From: Microcyclospora pomicola | Taxonomy: Eukaryota; Ascomycota; Dothideomycetes; Capnodiales | DNA: 64,000 nucleotides | Assembly: GCA_002786065.1 (NCBI GenBank) | Contig: NHNY01000002.1 | Coordinates: 186,001-250,000 of the forward strand | Direction of reading: 5' to 3' | In this document: piece after piece, positions 54,701 to 64,000 of the stretch | Layout of the letters: each line of letters starts with the position of its first letter | Position numbering within the stretch: position 1 is the stretch's first letter | Position numbers and translations under genes: made by a program | Notes under the pieces: generated by a model | Told to the model about the DNA's origin: nothing | Seen by the model: the letters and a program-made list of their open reading frames with translations, nothing else | Databases searched by the model: none

Positions 54701-56079
54701 CTTGAGATGTAGGCTCTTCGCGAGATCCTCGACAAACGCTCGATCTGACGCCTTCAGAGTTCCAGGTAAATCGAGTGGGGGCGCGTTGTCTCCACCATTT
54801 CCAGCTCTACCATTCACATACTTCTTGATGTTCTGGTAAACTTCCTTCTGACCACTTGTCATGGTCTGGACACCCTTGCGCTTTACCTTCTCCATAACAT
54901 CCTCCTTTCGGACGCCTTTATCGCGCAGCCAGCTGGCATCAGCATGGTCATGCTCGAACACTCTATATTCGACATGACTAAGCTCATCCAACAGAAGTGC
55001 CAGTCTCGGCATGTTGATCTTTCCTTTCTCATTCACGTAGCCTCCGGCTTGCGGGAGGACCTTTTTATAAACTCCAAACATGAGTGTCAGCGCACCTTCG
55101 TTGATATGTAGATGCGGCAAATTTGGCAGAAAATCGTTGCCAACAAAGAAAGCCATGAGAATAAAATCGTCGATGATGCGTTCCATGTCGAATGAAACAC
55201 CATTCAGCACGCCAGGCTCCTTGAGCTCTTGGAATTCTAGCTCCAGATATTCGCGTACTATGCAAAGATGCATGAGGTAGAAGTTTTGATGCTCAAGCTC
55301 GGTGCTCTTCGCTTTACCCTGTCTGCCAAACGTCACTTCTTCTCGAAGAAGACAGAAGTGCGGATCATGCGACAGTAACCCCAACATGATCAAATCGGCG
55401 TCTAGGCCGTACAGACAATGTCGAGTGTTCGCATTGTACTCCGGTTGGCTTTTTGCCTGGCGAATGTACTCCATGATCTTGTGTTCGCCCTCACCAGGGA
55501 CCTCGTGGCCGGAAAGGACGATTTCGCATCCTTGCCAGTCGTTGTCCTCGCTGACCTTCTTCGCGATGAAGTATTTCAGCTGCTGCGTCAAGCGCGCCAT
55601 GAACTGTGTGCCAGGCGTAATACAATTTGAATCAAACGGATCTTCTTTCGGCAACTCTTTCCCCTCTTTGACCGCTCTCTCGCGAGCAAGCTCGTTGTCT
55701 AACGCTGTCCGGAAACGTCTCGCACGTTGTTGATTCATCTTTGCGCGCGGAGCCACACCGTCGATGGCCATGAAGAACAGCTGTTGCGGCTTGATTTTGC
55801 CAAACAGATGCTCGATGTAGTTGAAGATTTTGATAAACATTTCATCCTCGGTGACATGCTTCTCGATTGATGCGCCGGAGTCGTTGTGGGTACAGTTATG
55901 GATGATACCGTTCATATCGAGATATAAGCAGTCGAATTCGGGTATGCGGTTTTCCGCGATGAGCTGCGAGATCGCAGGATACCGCTCTGAGAGCCATCGG
56001 AAGAACTTGGGGACACCTATTATGAAAGCATTAGTAGACTCGATCTTGCGGCGATTTTGAGTAGTGAAGATGTACCCAT
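51779..56079 (-). CDS. XRN1: 5'-3' exoribonuclease 1 (Xrn1/Kem1)
   Basis: Main cytoplasmic nuclease degrading decapped mRNA. The first coding exon is only 4 nt (56076-56079, ATGG); after a 59-nt intron (GTACAT ... TAATAG) exon 51779-56016 continues, giving 1413 residues starting MGVPKFFRWLSERYP. Catalytic acidic residues sit in LYLDMNGIIHNC (D35), HEVPGEGEHKIM (two Glu), GLDADLIML (two Asp) and FFVGNDFLPNLPHL (Asp), all intact. AIDGVAPRAKMNQQRARRFR is the conserved basic/Q-R-x-R-R-[FY] segment. The D1-D4/SH3-like region follows (for example KKIVPEVYWPLMMDPKSPII), and the C-terminus is a long Gly/Arg-rich RGG tail, typical of fungal Xrn1. Size is right for Xrn1 rather than the nuclear Rat1 (about 1000 aa). 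Confidence 0.97.
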
Positions 56080-56481
56080 GGTGGGGTCTGTGACGGCTGT
56101 ATTGCAGGGAGGAGAGAGGGTGTATGACAGGGAAGGTTTGTAGGAAGAGAGGCGGCAGCGAAGAGGGTGACAATGGCTTTCGTGACTCGGAGTCTTCGAA
56201 GGAAGAAAGAGAAGAGGTTCTTGGAGACAGACACTCGAAGATGTGGTACAGCAGACAGATTTGAGCACGGACCTCACGCTGAGCAGTCATACAGAAGCAC
56301 AATATCGATACTGCAGAACGTCATCAATCTTTACATCATGACCATCATATTACCTTATGTTGGGTTCATGTTGGAATTCGGACTGAAGACAGCTTGAATT
56401 AGTTCTTCGTGATAGTCTACGTTCAATGCTGATATCTGCTGGGACGGCAACAACACTCTAGTGTCGCAAGACGAATCCATA
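56080..56481. other. Short intergenic region between XRN1 and PPX1
   Basis: 402 nt between the PPX1 stop and the XRN1 ATG, both on the minus strand. It is XRN1 promoter and PPX1 3' region; no other feature. Confidence 0.65.
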
Positions 56482-57723
56482 TCACCGCATGGCCTCCCTT
56501 ATGAGCGGAGCGACCTGTTTTCTACTTGCCTTCAGATTACGCGCATCCCATACTCTTAACCACTTCGCTTGGTCATTCGTATTTGAGAGTTTGAGCGTAC
56601 TCTTCTCAAGTTGCAGCTCTTCCGTGGCAAGCTTCACGAACTTCTCCGCCGCGGTCTCACCATCTGCTGTGGCCACCAGAAGCAATTGTCTTGCAAAATC
56701 ACCAGAGTCCGTGTTGTAAGCTGTCATGACAGCAAACAGTTGCAAGTTACGCTTCTGGGCAAAGCTCACGAGCTCTCCAACCAGATCATCTGTCTTCTCC
56801 GCGAGCAAATACTCGATTCCTTGTGCCACAGCACTGGTGCCCAACGTGAGATCTCCCTCGGTCCATTGCTTGTAGTCCTTGCGCAAGATATCGTCGAGGG
56901 ACAATTTGGACAAGTCTGACTTGGCGTCGTTGATCTCCGCAAAGAATCGGTCACGGTCGTATTGTTTGCCCAGCTTTGGCGAGATGTTAATCCTGGCTTC
57001 AAGATATCTCACGGCTTTCTGGTCATGCTCCGTCACTTTGTCACTGGCTTCGAAGTTGGCTGTGTCAATGAGGATCGGTCCTAAAGCAAGTTTCGCGACT
57101 TGAGCATCCCAAGTTGACGTATAGGCGAAGTCGTCCACGAGCTTGTCATCCTGGCCGTGAGATGCGCCTATCTTTGTCGATGTGGCGGCGATAGTATCGA
57201 AAGCTCCTCGACAGAAATTGGTAACAAGACTGCTGCAGCTTCCGCTCTTCTCGATGATCCTCGGAGTGGCACCTCTACTTATCTTGTTTTCATCCTCGTG
57301 GTGATCAATGACTCCTGATACTTTATTGCTATAGTGCTGGCCGACAACCCCTTGAAGCACGTTATGATCGACCAAAGTCCAGTCTGTGTCCTCAAGTGTC
57401 ATGGGTAATTGTCCAAGATCGTCCAAAGTGATCAGGTCGGATGGAGTCAACCCGGCATGTTTCAATAACACCGTTAGCTCTGGTCGTAACGATAGATCAG
57501 AAGCTGGGATATTCGTGATAGGGATGCATAGCTTGTTTGCTTTCACGGCCTCGAATGTGCTCGATTGAATATAACCATAGACAATCGCGCTTGCGATCGA
57601 ATCGAGGTCTGCGGACTCATTCCCCACAACGAATGAAGCCGTCGACTTCTCTGCGAGCGCGCGGTGCAGTCGTTTCTTAGCAGACTTCAAGAAAGTCGCC
57701 ACAGGCATGCGTGCGTGTGCCAT
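56482..57723 (-). CDS. PPX1: Exopolyphosphatase (Ppx1, DHH phosphoesterase)
   Basis: Removes terminal phosphates from inorganic polyphosphate; cytosolic, Mn/Mg dependent. ATG at 57723 gives 413 residues; nine more codons are open upstream but begin without ATG. Motif I is GNESADLDS (34-42), motif II LVDHN (119-121), motif III the DHH signature VIDHHEDE (D140, H141, H142), motif IV ILIDTANF. These cover the metal ligands of the DHH domain, and the C-terminal half is a DHHA2 domain with GTSAVAQGIEYLL and DSGDFARQLLLVAT. All key residues are present and the length equals yeast Ppx1 (397) within normal range. It is divergent from SGT1 across 242 nt. Confidence 0.94.
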   Translation of the reverse strand: MAHARMPVATFLKSAKKRLHRALAEKSTASFVVGNESADLDSIASAIVYGYIQSSTFEAVKANKLCIPITNIPASDLSLRPELTVLLKHAGLTPSDLITLDDLGQLPMTLEDTDWTLVDHNVLQGVVGQHYSNKVSGVIDHHEDENKISRGATPRIIEKSGSCSSLVTNFCRGAFDTIAATSTKIGASHGQDDKLVDDFAYTSTWDAQVAKLALGPILIDTANFEASDKVTEHDQKAVRYLEARINISPKLGKQYDRDRFFAEINDAKSDLSKLSLDDILRKDYKQWTEGDLTLGTSAVAQGIEYLLAEKTDDLVGELVSFAQKRNLQLFAVMTAYNTDSGDFARQLLLVATADGETAAEKFVKLATEELQLEKSTLKLSNTNDQAKWLRVWDARNLKASRKQVAPLIREAMR

Positions 57724-57965
57724 GTTCACGATCACCAATTGAATAGACAAAACGTTCTCTTTCTTGCATGTGAAAGTGCGGCGGTCATCCGCTCGTGGTG
57801 GAATTTGATGTTGCTTAAGCTTGACGTCGTGGTTGGTGCCTCACTTCCACATCCACTTTCACCTTTGCTTCTTCCCCCATACGCTTGGGTCAGCACTACA
57901 CTCAGCAGCTCACAGCGTTTCATAAACAACTTGCGTAGGTCTGCGTTTCCTTGCGTCCACCCGTC
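57724..57965. promoter_or_regulatory. Divergent promoter PPX1 / SGT1
   Basis: 242 nt separate the two ATGs. No TATA box was seen on either side; a CT-rich stretch (around 57850-57880) lies on the SGT1 side. Confidence 0.6.
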
Positions 57966-59180
57966 ATGGCTTACAGCGCTGCCCGTGGCAAGAAAGCGTT
58001 GGAAGACAGCAGATTCACCGATGCTGTCGCTGATTACACGGACGCCCTTAAAGAGTTTCCTGAGTCTCCCGATTACTTGATTCAGCGTTCGACTGCACAC
58101 CTACGAGCCAGAAACAACACAGAATCTCTCAAAGATGCGGAGCTGGCTGTAATCAACGCACAGAAGCGAGCGAAGCGCGAGTTCATCATCGAGGCTCAAT
58201 TCAGGCGTGGATGTGCACTCTACAATCTAGAACGATACGGTGATGCAGAGCATCTATTTGAACTGGTCAAGGGGATGAAGAGTGACCATAAGATGTGCGA
58301 TATGTGGATCAACAAGACAAAAATGGCGCTCGCGAAACTGCCGGAGGACGATTCGAAGAGGAAGCACATAGTGAAGGATACCCCTGACCTGGTCGAGGAG
58401 CAACCTGCAGACAAGGCAGCCGTGAAGCAGACGGCGAGCAATGATGCAGATAAGGTGGTGTCATCACAACCTGTCGTTCCGCAACAAACACCTGCAGATA
58501 AGATCAAGTGGGATTGGTACCAGAATACGGAGAATGTCTACTTCACCTTATCTGTCAAGGGCGCCCCCAAAGACCAGGTCCAGGTGGACATCCAGGCTCG
58601 CAGTCTTACCATAAGCTTCCCTCTTGTCAGTGGTGCGGATTACGACCTCACCCTTGAACCATTGTTCGGTGAAGTCAACCCTTCTGTCTGCACGACCCGT
58701 GTCTTGAGCATGAAGATCGAAGTGGTCTTGGTCAAGGCTGCGCCCGGCGTCAAGTGGTCCGCTCTCGAAGGCGAACTCGATACCGTGACCAGCGCAGTGG
58801 GCAAGACAGCGGCAGCAGACGAGAACGACGCAGTCAAACTTGCTGTTCTCAACAACAAACCAGCCGGACCGCCCGCATACCCAACATCCTCCAAATCCGG
58901 ACCGAAGAACTGGGACAAGATCACCAGCGACCTACGCCAAGCAGATGCGAAAGGTAGTGAAGGCAGCGCAGAGGCAGACGAGGACTACGAAGGCGGCGAT
59001 CCCGCGAACCATTTCTTCCAGAAGCTTTTCAAGGGTGCATCGCCGGAGGTGCAGCGCGCCATGATGAAGTCCTACACCGAGAGCAATGGCACCGCTCTGA
59101 GCACCAACTGGGAGGAAGTCAGCAAAGGTCCGGTCGAGACCACGCCGCCGGATGGGATGGAGGCGAAGAAATGGAGCTGA
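57966..59180 (+). CDS. SGT1: Sgt1 co-chaperone (TPR-CS-SGS)
   Basis: Hsp90 co-chaperone needed for kinetochore assembly and SCF ubiquitin ligases; in fungi essential. ATG 57966 gives 404 residues in one exon. The N-terminal TPR domain spans about residues 1-115 (ARGKKALEDSRFTDAVADYT, then ALYNLERYGDAEHLFELVKG). The central CS domain is about 175-265, opening KIKWDWYQNTENVYFTLSVK and ending KIEVVLVKAAPGVKWSALEG. The C-terminal SGS domain holds YPTSSKSGPKNWDKI, FFQKLFKGASPEVQRAMMKS and TNWEEVSK, the family's most conserved words. An acidic linker separates CS from SGS. Domain order and size are standard. An F-box protein occurs elsewhere in the window, but there is no sign of linkage. Confidence 0.96.
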   Translation: MAYSAARGKKALEDSRFTDAVADYTDALKEFPESPDYLIQRSTAHLRARNNTESLKDAELAVINAQKRAKREFIIEAQFRRGCALYNLERYGDAEHLFELVKGMKSDHKMCDMWINKTKMALAKLPEDDSKRKHIVKDTPDLVEEQPADKAAVKQTASNDADKVVSSQPVVPQQTPADKIKWDWYQNTENVYFTLSVKGAPKDQVQVDIQARSLTISFPLVSGADYDLTLEPLFGEVNPSVCTTRVLSMKIEVVLVKAAPGVKWSALEGELDTVTSAVGKTAAADENDAVKLAVLNNKPAGPPAYPTSSKSGPKNWDKITSDLRQADAKGSEGSAEADEDYEGGDPANHFFQKLFKGASPEVQRAMMKSYTESNGTALSTNWEEVSKGPVETTPPDGMEAKKWS

Positions 59181-59864
59181 GTCGAACTGGGCTCTGTCAC
59201 CAAGCATGTCTTCATGTGACGATGAGACGACACCGAATGTTTCAAACATGATCGCTTCAGCAAGGCGCTCTGGGGGGTAAATTCGACATAAAATCTTTGC
59301 TGTCTATGTAGCGAGAGAAATGAGACCGCGGACACCCATATCATGCGTTGATGTAGCTCTACATGTTCAACCCCACATCGACTCTGCGTTGCCGTAAACT
59401 TGCTTCCGTGATCCATCTCCGTTTGCCTCGCCTTCCATCTCAATACACCTCACGTCTTAGCTTGTCACCACGTCGAGTATCCACATAAGTTCCCTCAGCA
59501 GCTGATGTTCATTGCGCAACACATGGCATCGGGGAACGCCTCTACACGCTTGTCTGACCCAGTCACCCACACAAGCGGAGTCACAACCCCGACGTGAAAT
59601 CTAATGCTGGGAGCTGTGTACTTCTTCCGCTGGACTTCACGAAACAGACACATACAATGATACACTGAAAGACAAGTCTCGAGAACCCAGCCAGCTGCTG
59701 GAACTACTGTCAATCATGGTAGATGGTGTCACTGAGCGAACAACCCGCCAGGCTATTTAAACAGACTCCATGCCGACGCCAGACGAGCTTTTTCAACGAC
59801 ACGCAAGACAGCGAGCCACATCGAGGGCCCACCTATTCGAGTCTAATCATCAAAACACGACAGT
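59181..59864. other. Intergenic, no gene seen
   Basis: Between SGT1 and the nucleotidyltransferase-fold gene, both on the plus strand. No feature beyond short shadow frames; a TTTAA word at 59757 is weak as a TATA candidate. Confidence 0.6.
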
Positions 59865-61118
59865 ATGGGCGGCGAAGCCTTCCGCAAAGCCTCGGCGGCC
59901 GGTGAGCCGACACTCGATGTGCAGCGACAGAGTCCCGACGACCACGCGCGGCTGGAGGCGTTGTACATCGAACGTATGCAGCAGTTCCTCGGCCCTGGCG
60001 TCGAAGTGGTCGCTCTCATTTCTGGACCGGAGAAGCAGGACTACGGCGACATCGACCTCCTCATCGCGTCGGAGCAGGCCATCGATCTTCGCAAGTTGGC
60101 CGCCGCCGTCGGCGCGACGGGCTGCATCTCGGAGAATCCGGTGATCTGCAACCTGGCGGTTCGACAGGATGGGTCGCGGAGCTCGAGGCCGGTGGTTGCT
60201 TACCACAAGACCGGGAAGCCTGATGAAGACGTGACCGCGGAGGAATACGTCCAGGTAGATGTTGAGGTCGTTGCCCCGGCAGATCTGGAGTGGATCCGGT
60301 TCTACTGGTCGTACGGCGGTGTTGGAGGGATGCTTGGGATGATGATCCGTGCTCTTGGCTTCACCATGAGCTCCTCTCGCGGCCTTATCCTGCTCTTGAA
60401 GGAGCATAGCCTGGTTGAACAGCTCAATCTAGGGCTCGCGGAAAAGGAGGCGACCATCATGCTCACCAAGTCTCCGACGGAAGTCATGCGCTTTCTGGGG
60501 CTGTCGGTAGAGTCATATCAGAAGGGTTTCAAGACGGTTGACGAGCTCTGTACCTGGCTTGGAGCATGTCGCATACTCTCGCGGGAAGCATTGAACGTGG
60601 TGGAACACAGCCACAGTCGGCTACGCCGCGAAAGTAAGCGCTCGATACTCTCTACATTCAAGCACGAGTGGGTGCCTGCGAATGTATCGTCGGTCCTCCC
60701 CACCGAGACTCCTGATGAAGCACGTCTCGCATACGTCGCGAATCTGCGAGCGCAGGAAGAACAGCGCGCGGTACAAGTCTTCCACAAAGAAGAAGAGTAT
60801 GCGAGCATGCGGACCCCTTATCTGAATAGGATCCAAGTCGCCGCGGCCGTCCACTTCCTTCGTCCAATTGTGGTACAAGAAAGTGGGTACGGTCCCGGCA
60901 GCAAGAGGTTGCCAGATATCATGAGGGGGATCAAGCAGTGGGTGGGTGCTCGGGAGGGAGGGCTGCCATATACTCTTCCTGCTGCGGTGGCGAGTGGTGG
61001 ACCTTCACACCTTGGCGGACTATTGACGGAAGATGTCAAGGGTCTGCAGGCCCCAGAGGCAGTCACTAAGTACATAGCAGATAACTGGGAGGATCTGAGG
61101 AGAAAGAGAAAGAAGTAG
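59865..61118 (+). CDS. Nucleotidyltransferase-fold protein of unknown role, 417 aa
   Basis: A single-exon gene with ATG 59865. Residues 47-70 read VEVVALISGPEKQDYGDIDL then LIASE, a beta-alpha-beta start with a D-x-D pair (D62, D64) as in the polymerase-beta nucleotidyltransferase superfamily. The canonical G-S helix is replaced by SGPEKQDYG. A second acidic strand, VQVDVEVVAP (D around 137), could supply the third carboxylate. The middle contains a Gly/Met-rich helix (SYGGVGGMLGMMIRALG), followed by a helical domain and a basic C-terminus (WEDLRRKRKK). Fungal proteins of this kind are generally unannotated. A nucleotidyl-transfer role is an inference from fold pattern; it could also be an inactive relative. 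Neighbouring genes offer no clue. Confidence 0.83.
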   Translation: MGGEAFRKASAAGEPTLDVQRQSPDDHARLEALYIERMQQFLGPGVEVVALISGPEKQDYGDIDLLIASEQAIDLRKLAAAVGATGCISENPVICNLAVRQDGSRSSRPVVAYHKTGKPDEDVTAEEYVQVDVEVVAPADLEWIRFYWSYGGVGGMLGMMIRALGFTMSSSRGLILLLKEHSLVEQLNLGLAEKEATIMLTKSPTEVMRFLGLSVESYQKGFKTVDELCTWLGACRILSREALNVVEHSHSRLRRESKRSILSTFKHEWVPANVSSVLPTETPDEARLAYVANLRAQEEQRAVQVFHKEEEYASMRTPYLNRIQVAAAVHFLRPIVVQESGYGPGSKRLPDIMRGIKQWVGAREGGLPYTLPAAVASGGPSHLGGLLTEDVKGLQAPEAVTKYIADNWEDLRRKRKK

Positions 61119-64000
61119 ATGGCCGAAGTTCGAGCAGAACAGGAACTGTCGTCTCAACTCGTTCTTTTTCCCGACCGTTTGGGAAATATGTGTCACCGTG
61201 ATCGATGCAGAGCAGATGTGGGATGAGGAAAGACGCATGCCAACAAGCTCTGGAATAAACTACGTCCTCGTATTGGTACAAGATCGTCTTCAATTTTCGC
61301 GCGATCCCTTGCTGGCCAGTCATCGCGATGTAAGTGCTGCAGTTTCAGGGTCAGAAGAGGCAAAGCAGGAACCCGACCAGGCTTTCACGCCAATGCCCTG
61401 CCTCCCTCCCTTGCGGCCTTGCATGTCTTGCCGTGCGGCATGCCCTTCAATCGTCGCCGTTGCTGCTATCATTCGGCTTCGAATTCGGCATTACCATACA
61501 TTTCTCTGGGCCATCTTACAATTACTTCCATTATTCCGAATGCGCCAGTCAGCGCAATGAAGAGATAAGATGAGGTATAGCACTGCTGCCCGACGCCACC
61601 GAAGCTTTGATCAGTTCGTGGTTATGGATGTCATTGCTCTTCCTGTGCTGCCCGTTCCAGGTGAGTGACGGAACGAAGCGAAGAAGCGTAACGCCAATGA
61701 TGGAATCGAGGAGAACCGCTACATTGGCGTGCAGTGCATGATGAGTATACACACTTGGTATTTGGTAGCTCATGCAAGGTATACATGTGTGATTGAGATG
61801 ACCAACAAATGGCGCAAAGCGGTCTGGGCGCTGCACCCACGCCCACACACGAGCGGATGCTATCGACACGGCAGACGGAAGGGGCACAAGTATGTACGGG
61901 AAGCGCTAGCCCAACACGGGTCAATAGAATACAGCCTGATTCGTAGAGACAAATCATCGGTCCGTTTCAATGATGGTGGCAAGTCAACAGAGTTTTGAGA
62001 TACATTGAAAGAGGGCGCGGTGCGACCAAACTCTAAAAGCCTCGAGGAGAGCCAGCGATCGTTCCGGCTCGTCAATCTGGCCGATGCGAGATCCGCGGCG
62101 CTACCCCACAGCTTAGCATCGCCACGGCGGAGAGCTGGAGCTACTTGTCGACATTGATGTCCCGATAAGTCGAGCATTGTCGTATACACTCTCGCCTCGG
62201 CTTCCGTTGTACACACCCGCATTCGGGCAGCATCTCGACCAGCGTTGTGCATTTTGCATGTCGCTCCCTGGAGCGTGGCGGAGCAACATAAGATGCGGGA
62301 GATACAGACTTCAGTGTGCATCCCACTAGCTTGTACCGCCGCATCGCATGGGCTGCGCGGCCACGGGGATATCAGAGATCGGCCGCGGAGATGCCGTGTA
62401 CTGGCAGGCATCATCGTTCAAGATTCGTGGAGTATCTGGTACAGACCCTTGTCCGCCATGCGACGTGCGGGAGCGTTTCGAAGGTGAGCCGTCAGGAATC
62501 GAGAGACGTTTTAGATGAACATCGTGGCAGCAGCGTGTGCTCTTCTGCTTTGCAGAGCTTCAGGCAAGTTCCTACACGTCTCAGTGTAGCATGGCATGTA
62601 AGGTAGCTTGGTCGCCTTTACGCGAAGCACTGGCGAGGGGGTGTAGATTCTGGCAATGGGCTGAGTTCACCATCAGCAAACCTTGGCGCGGAACCGCCTG
62701 GACCTGTGACTTAGACTGTACCAAGTGCGTAAGAGGCATGGAAATGTCGTCGTTGCGCGCGCTCTAGAAGCTCGAAGTAAAGCTGGATGCTCCCTAGTCG
62801 ACCAACAGTAATGATAGCGAAGGATAGCTGTGCGTGAGTTTTCAGGTGATGATGCGATGATGTGTTGAGGCTATCCAAAGACGGGATGACCGGAAGCATC
62901 ACTCGGAGCAAACTCCGAGAGGTAAGTTTGTCCTTGTTCGCGCCTGGACATATCGCATCACGGCTATGTAGCCAGTACCGACATCCTTGGGACCATCGCC
63001 TGCACTACGGTCCTCAGGGACACCGCATCAGCTGGTCAACCTCACTAGTGTGATTTACCACGATAGGTTCGTTGTGCGAGAAACGTAGATGTCATAGATC
63101 TGTGTCTCCCAGATCTGCGCCCAGTCTGGATACATTACCCGACAGGACACGGGGCACAATTAACCAGATATCTCATGGCTTCCGAGAAAAGCACTGATAC
63201 TCATCTTGGGCAGCCACGAACGTTCGTTTTCTGTGCCTTGTCACGCTCAATGCTGTCGTCCCAACCTCGAAGGGCCGAGGACATCAGCGGCTGGAGGGCG
63301 AAAACCAAAGCGTTCGTGGTGATACATACAGCCATGGAAGAGCGATCCCGTCGGGTAGCATGTTTCAATGCGGAGCCGCACTCGACTCATGTCTCAGATG
63401 TGGATCTGAGAATCCACGCTACCATTGGCAAGCACCGCAAAAGCCCCCTGGCGTACCCCTTCATGTCCCGTAGGCTGTGGATCGATGTGGCAGTGGCGTC
63501 AGATCATACCTGTGAGCTTTTCGCGCGGAGACTTTGGCAGGGACGCATGTTATCGTGGCCAGCTCGTGGAAGCTGAGAATATTTGACATTGATGCCCAAC
63601 CAAGATCTGGAGCGGGTCTCAGGGTCCACAGAGCCGTGAGAGCCCAGAACGATTTGTAGATGCGGCAATCTCTACGCGCACCGAGCTGAGATGGCATGTC
63701 GAGCAACCAATGAAACGTGATCGCCAAGTCAAGAAATGACACTCCAGTGGGCGAATGCAGCAAGTAGTGCTGTGGCGTTGGCTGAGATGGAAGACGTGCA
63801 GCTGTTGGTGGTGGCGGCATCCTCGAAACGTCGCTAACGCCCACCACAAGGCTGTTATTCTTGGGGGTCGGGGAATTCTGAGACCGAAATTTGCTCTCGC
63901 GTGCATTGCCATGTTTGAGCCTTTAGGCTGTACCGATCTGAGGAGCACACTTCATCGACGCGTTGTTGGAGTTAGAGCTGGTATGATTATTACGTGGAAC
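61119..64000. other. Right-hand end, no gene supported
   Basis: 2.9 kb to the window edge. The longest frames (61860-62414 minus, 184 codons; 63175-63576 plus, 133 codons; 63461-63847 minus) are rich in Arg, Ser and Cys in the manner of random frames in GC-moderate DNA. They overlap frames on the other strand, and have no domain, signal peptide or splice structure. No repeat or RNA gene was recognised. Confidence 0.55.

Noticed and set aside
54245-54839. Plus-strand frames of 121-131 codons inside XRN1, and many others within XRN1, PRP45 and the M18 gene
   Set aside because: They lie antisense to strongly conserved coding sequence and mirror its composition.
61860-62414. Minus-strand frame of 184 codons near the right end
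   Set aside because: Arg/Ser/Cys-rich with no domain, overlapped by other frames on both strands; consistent with chance.
63175-63576. Plus-strand ATG frame of 133 codons near the right end
   Set aside because: No signal peptide, domain or splice structure, and the opposite strand is partly open as well.

Overview
The window is nuclear DNA of a filamentous ascomycete. Introns are short (47-64 nt) with GTAAGT/GTACGT-type donors, CTGAC/CTAAC-like branch sites and CAG/TAG acceptors. Coding regions are GC-rich, genes lie on both strands, and the proteins are clear ascomycete orthologues. A plant-associated or saprotrophic Dothideomycete fits best, but the class is inference. Exon boundaries were set by reading splice signals and checking that the reading phase closes.

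Left part (1-17 kb) is accessory in character: a GT71 mannosyltransferase cut by the window edge, an APH-fold kinase-like protein, a small conserved protein, a transposon scrap, a complete 5S rRNA gene (minus strand, 5857-5975), an F-box protein, then four genes for secreted proteins within 7.3 kb (laccase, small glycosylated secreted protein, CE5 cutinase-family esterase, PL7 polysaccharide lyase). Each of these four has a TATA box about 95-120 nt before its ATG. A second, truncated piece of 5S sequence lies near 15.17 kb.

Middle part (17.5-33 kb) is mainly housekeeping: Prp45/SNW1 (splicing), an ankyrin protein, Opi1 (phospholipid-gene repressor, with a uORF), a mitochondrial protein divergent from mitoribosomal bL19m, a short Zn2Cys6 regulator and Nob1 (20S pre-rRNA endonuclease). 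From about 32.7 to 39 kb there is a gene-poor block with decayed coding segments, a 20-nt tandem repeat and a 14-nt pyrimidine repeat.

Right part (39-64 kb) is housekeeping again: M18 aminopeptidase with a very long N-terminal extension, a CASTOR-like ACT-domain protein, the PP1 inhibitor-2 homologue Glc8, a serine-rich unknown, Xrn1 (5'-3' exoribonuclease), Ppx1 (exopolyphosphatase) divergent from Sgt1 (co-chaperone), and a nucleotidyltransferase-fold unknown. The last 2.9 kb holds no gene I can support.

The genes do not form one pathway. The only functional grouping is the secreted plant-polymer-active set at 9-16.5 kb; RNA-metabolism genes (Prp45, Nob1, Xrn1) are scattered. I found no CRISPR array, no tRNA gene and no intact transposon. 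I see no clear evidence of a wholly new system; the strongest oddities are the extended M18 enzyme, the altered PL7 catalytic motif and the isolated 5S gene with its fragment.
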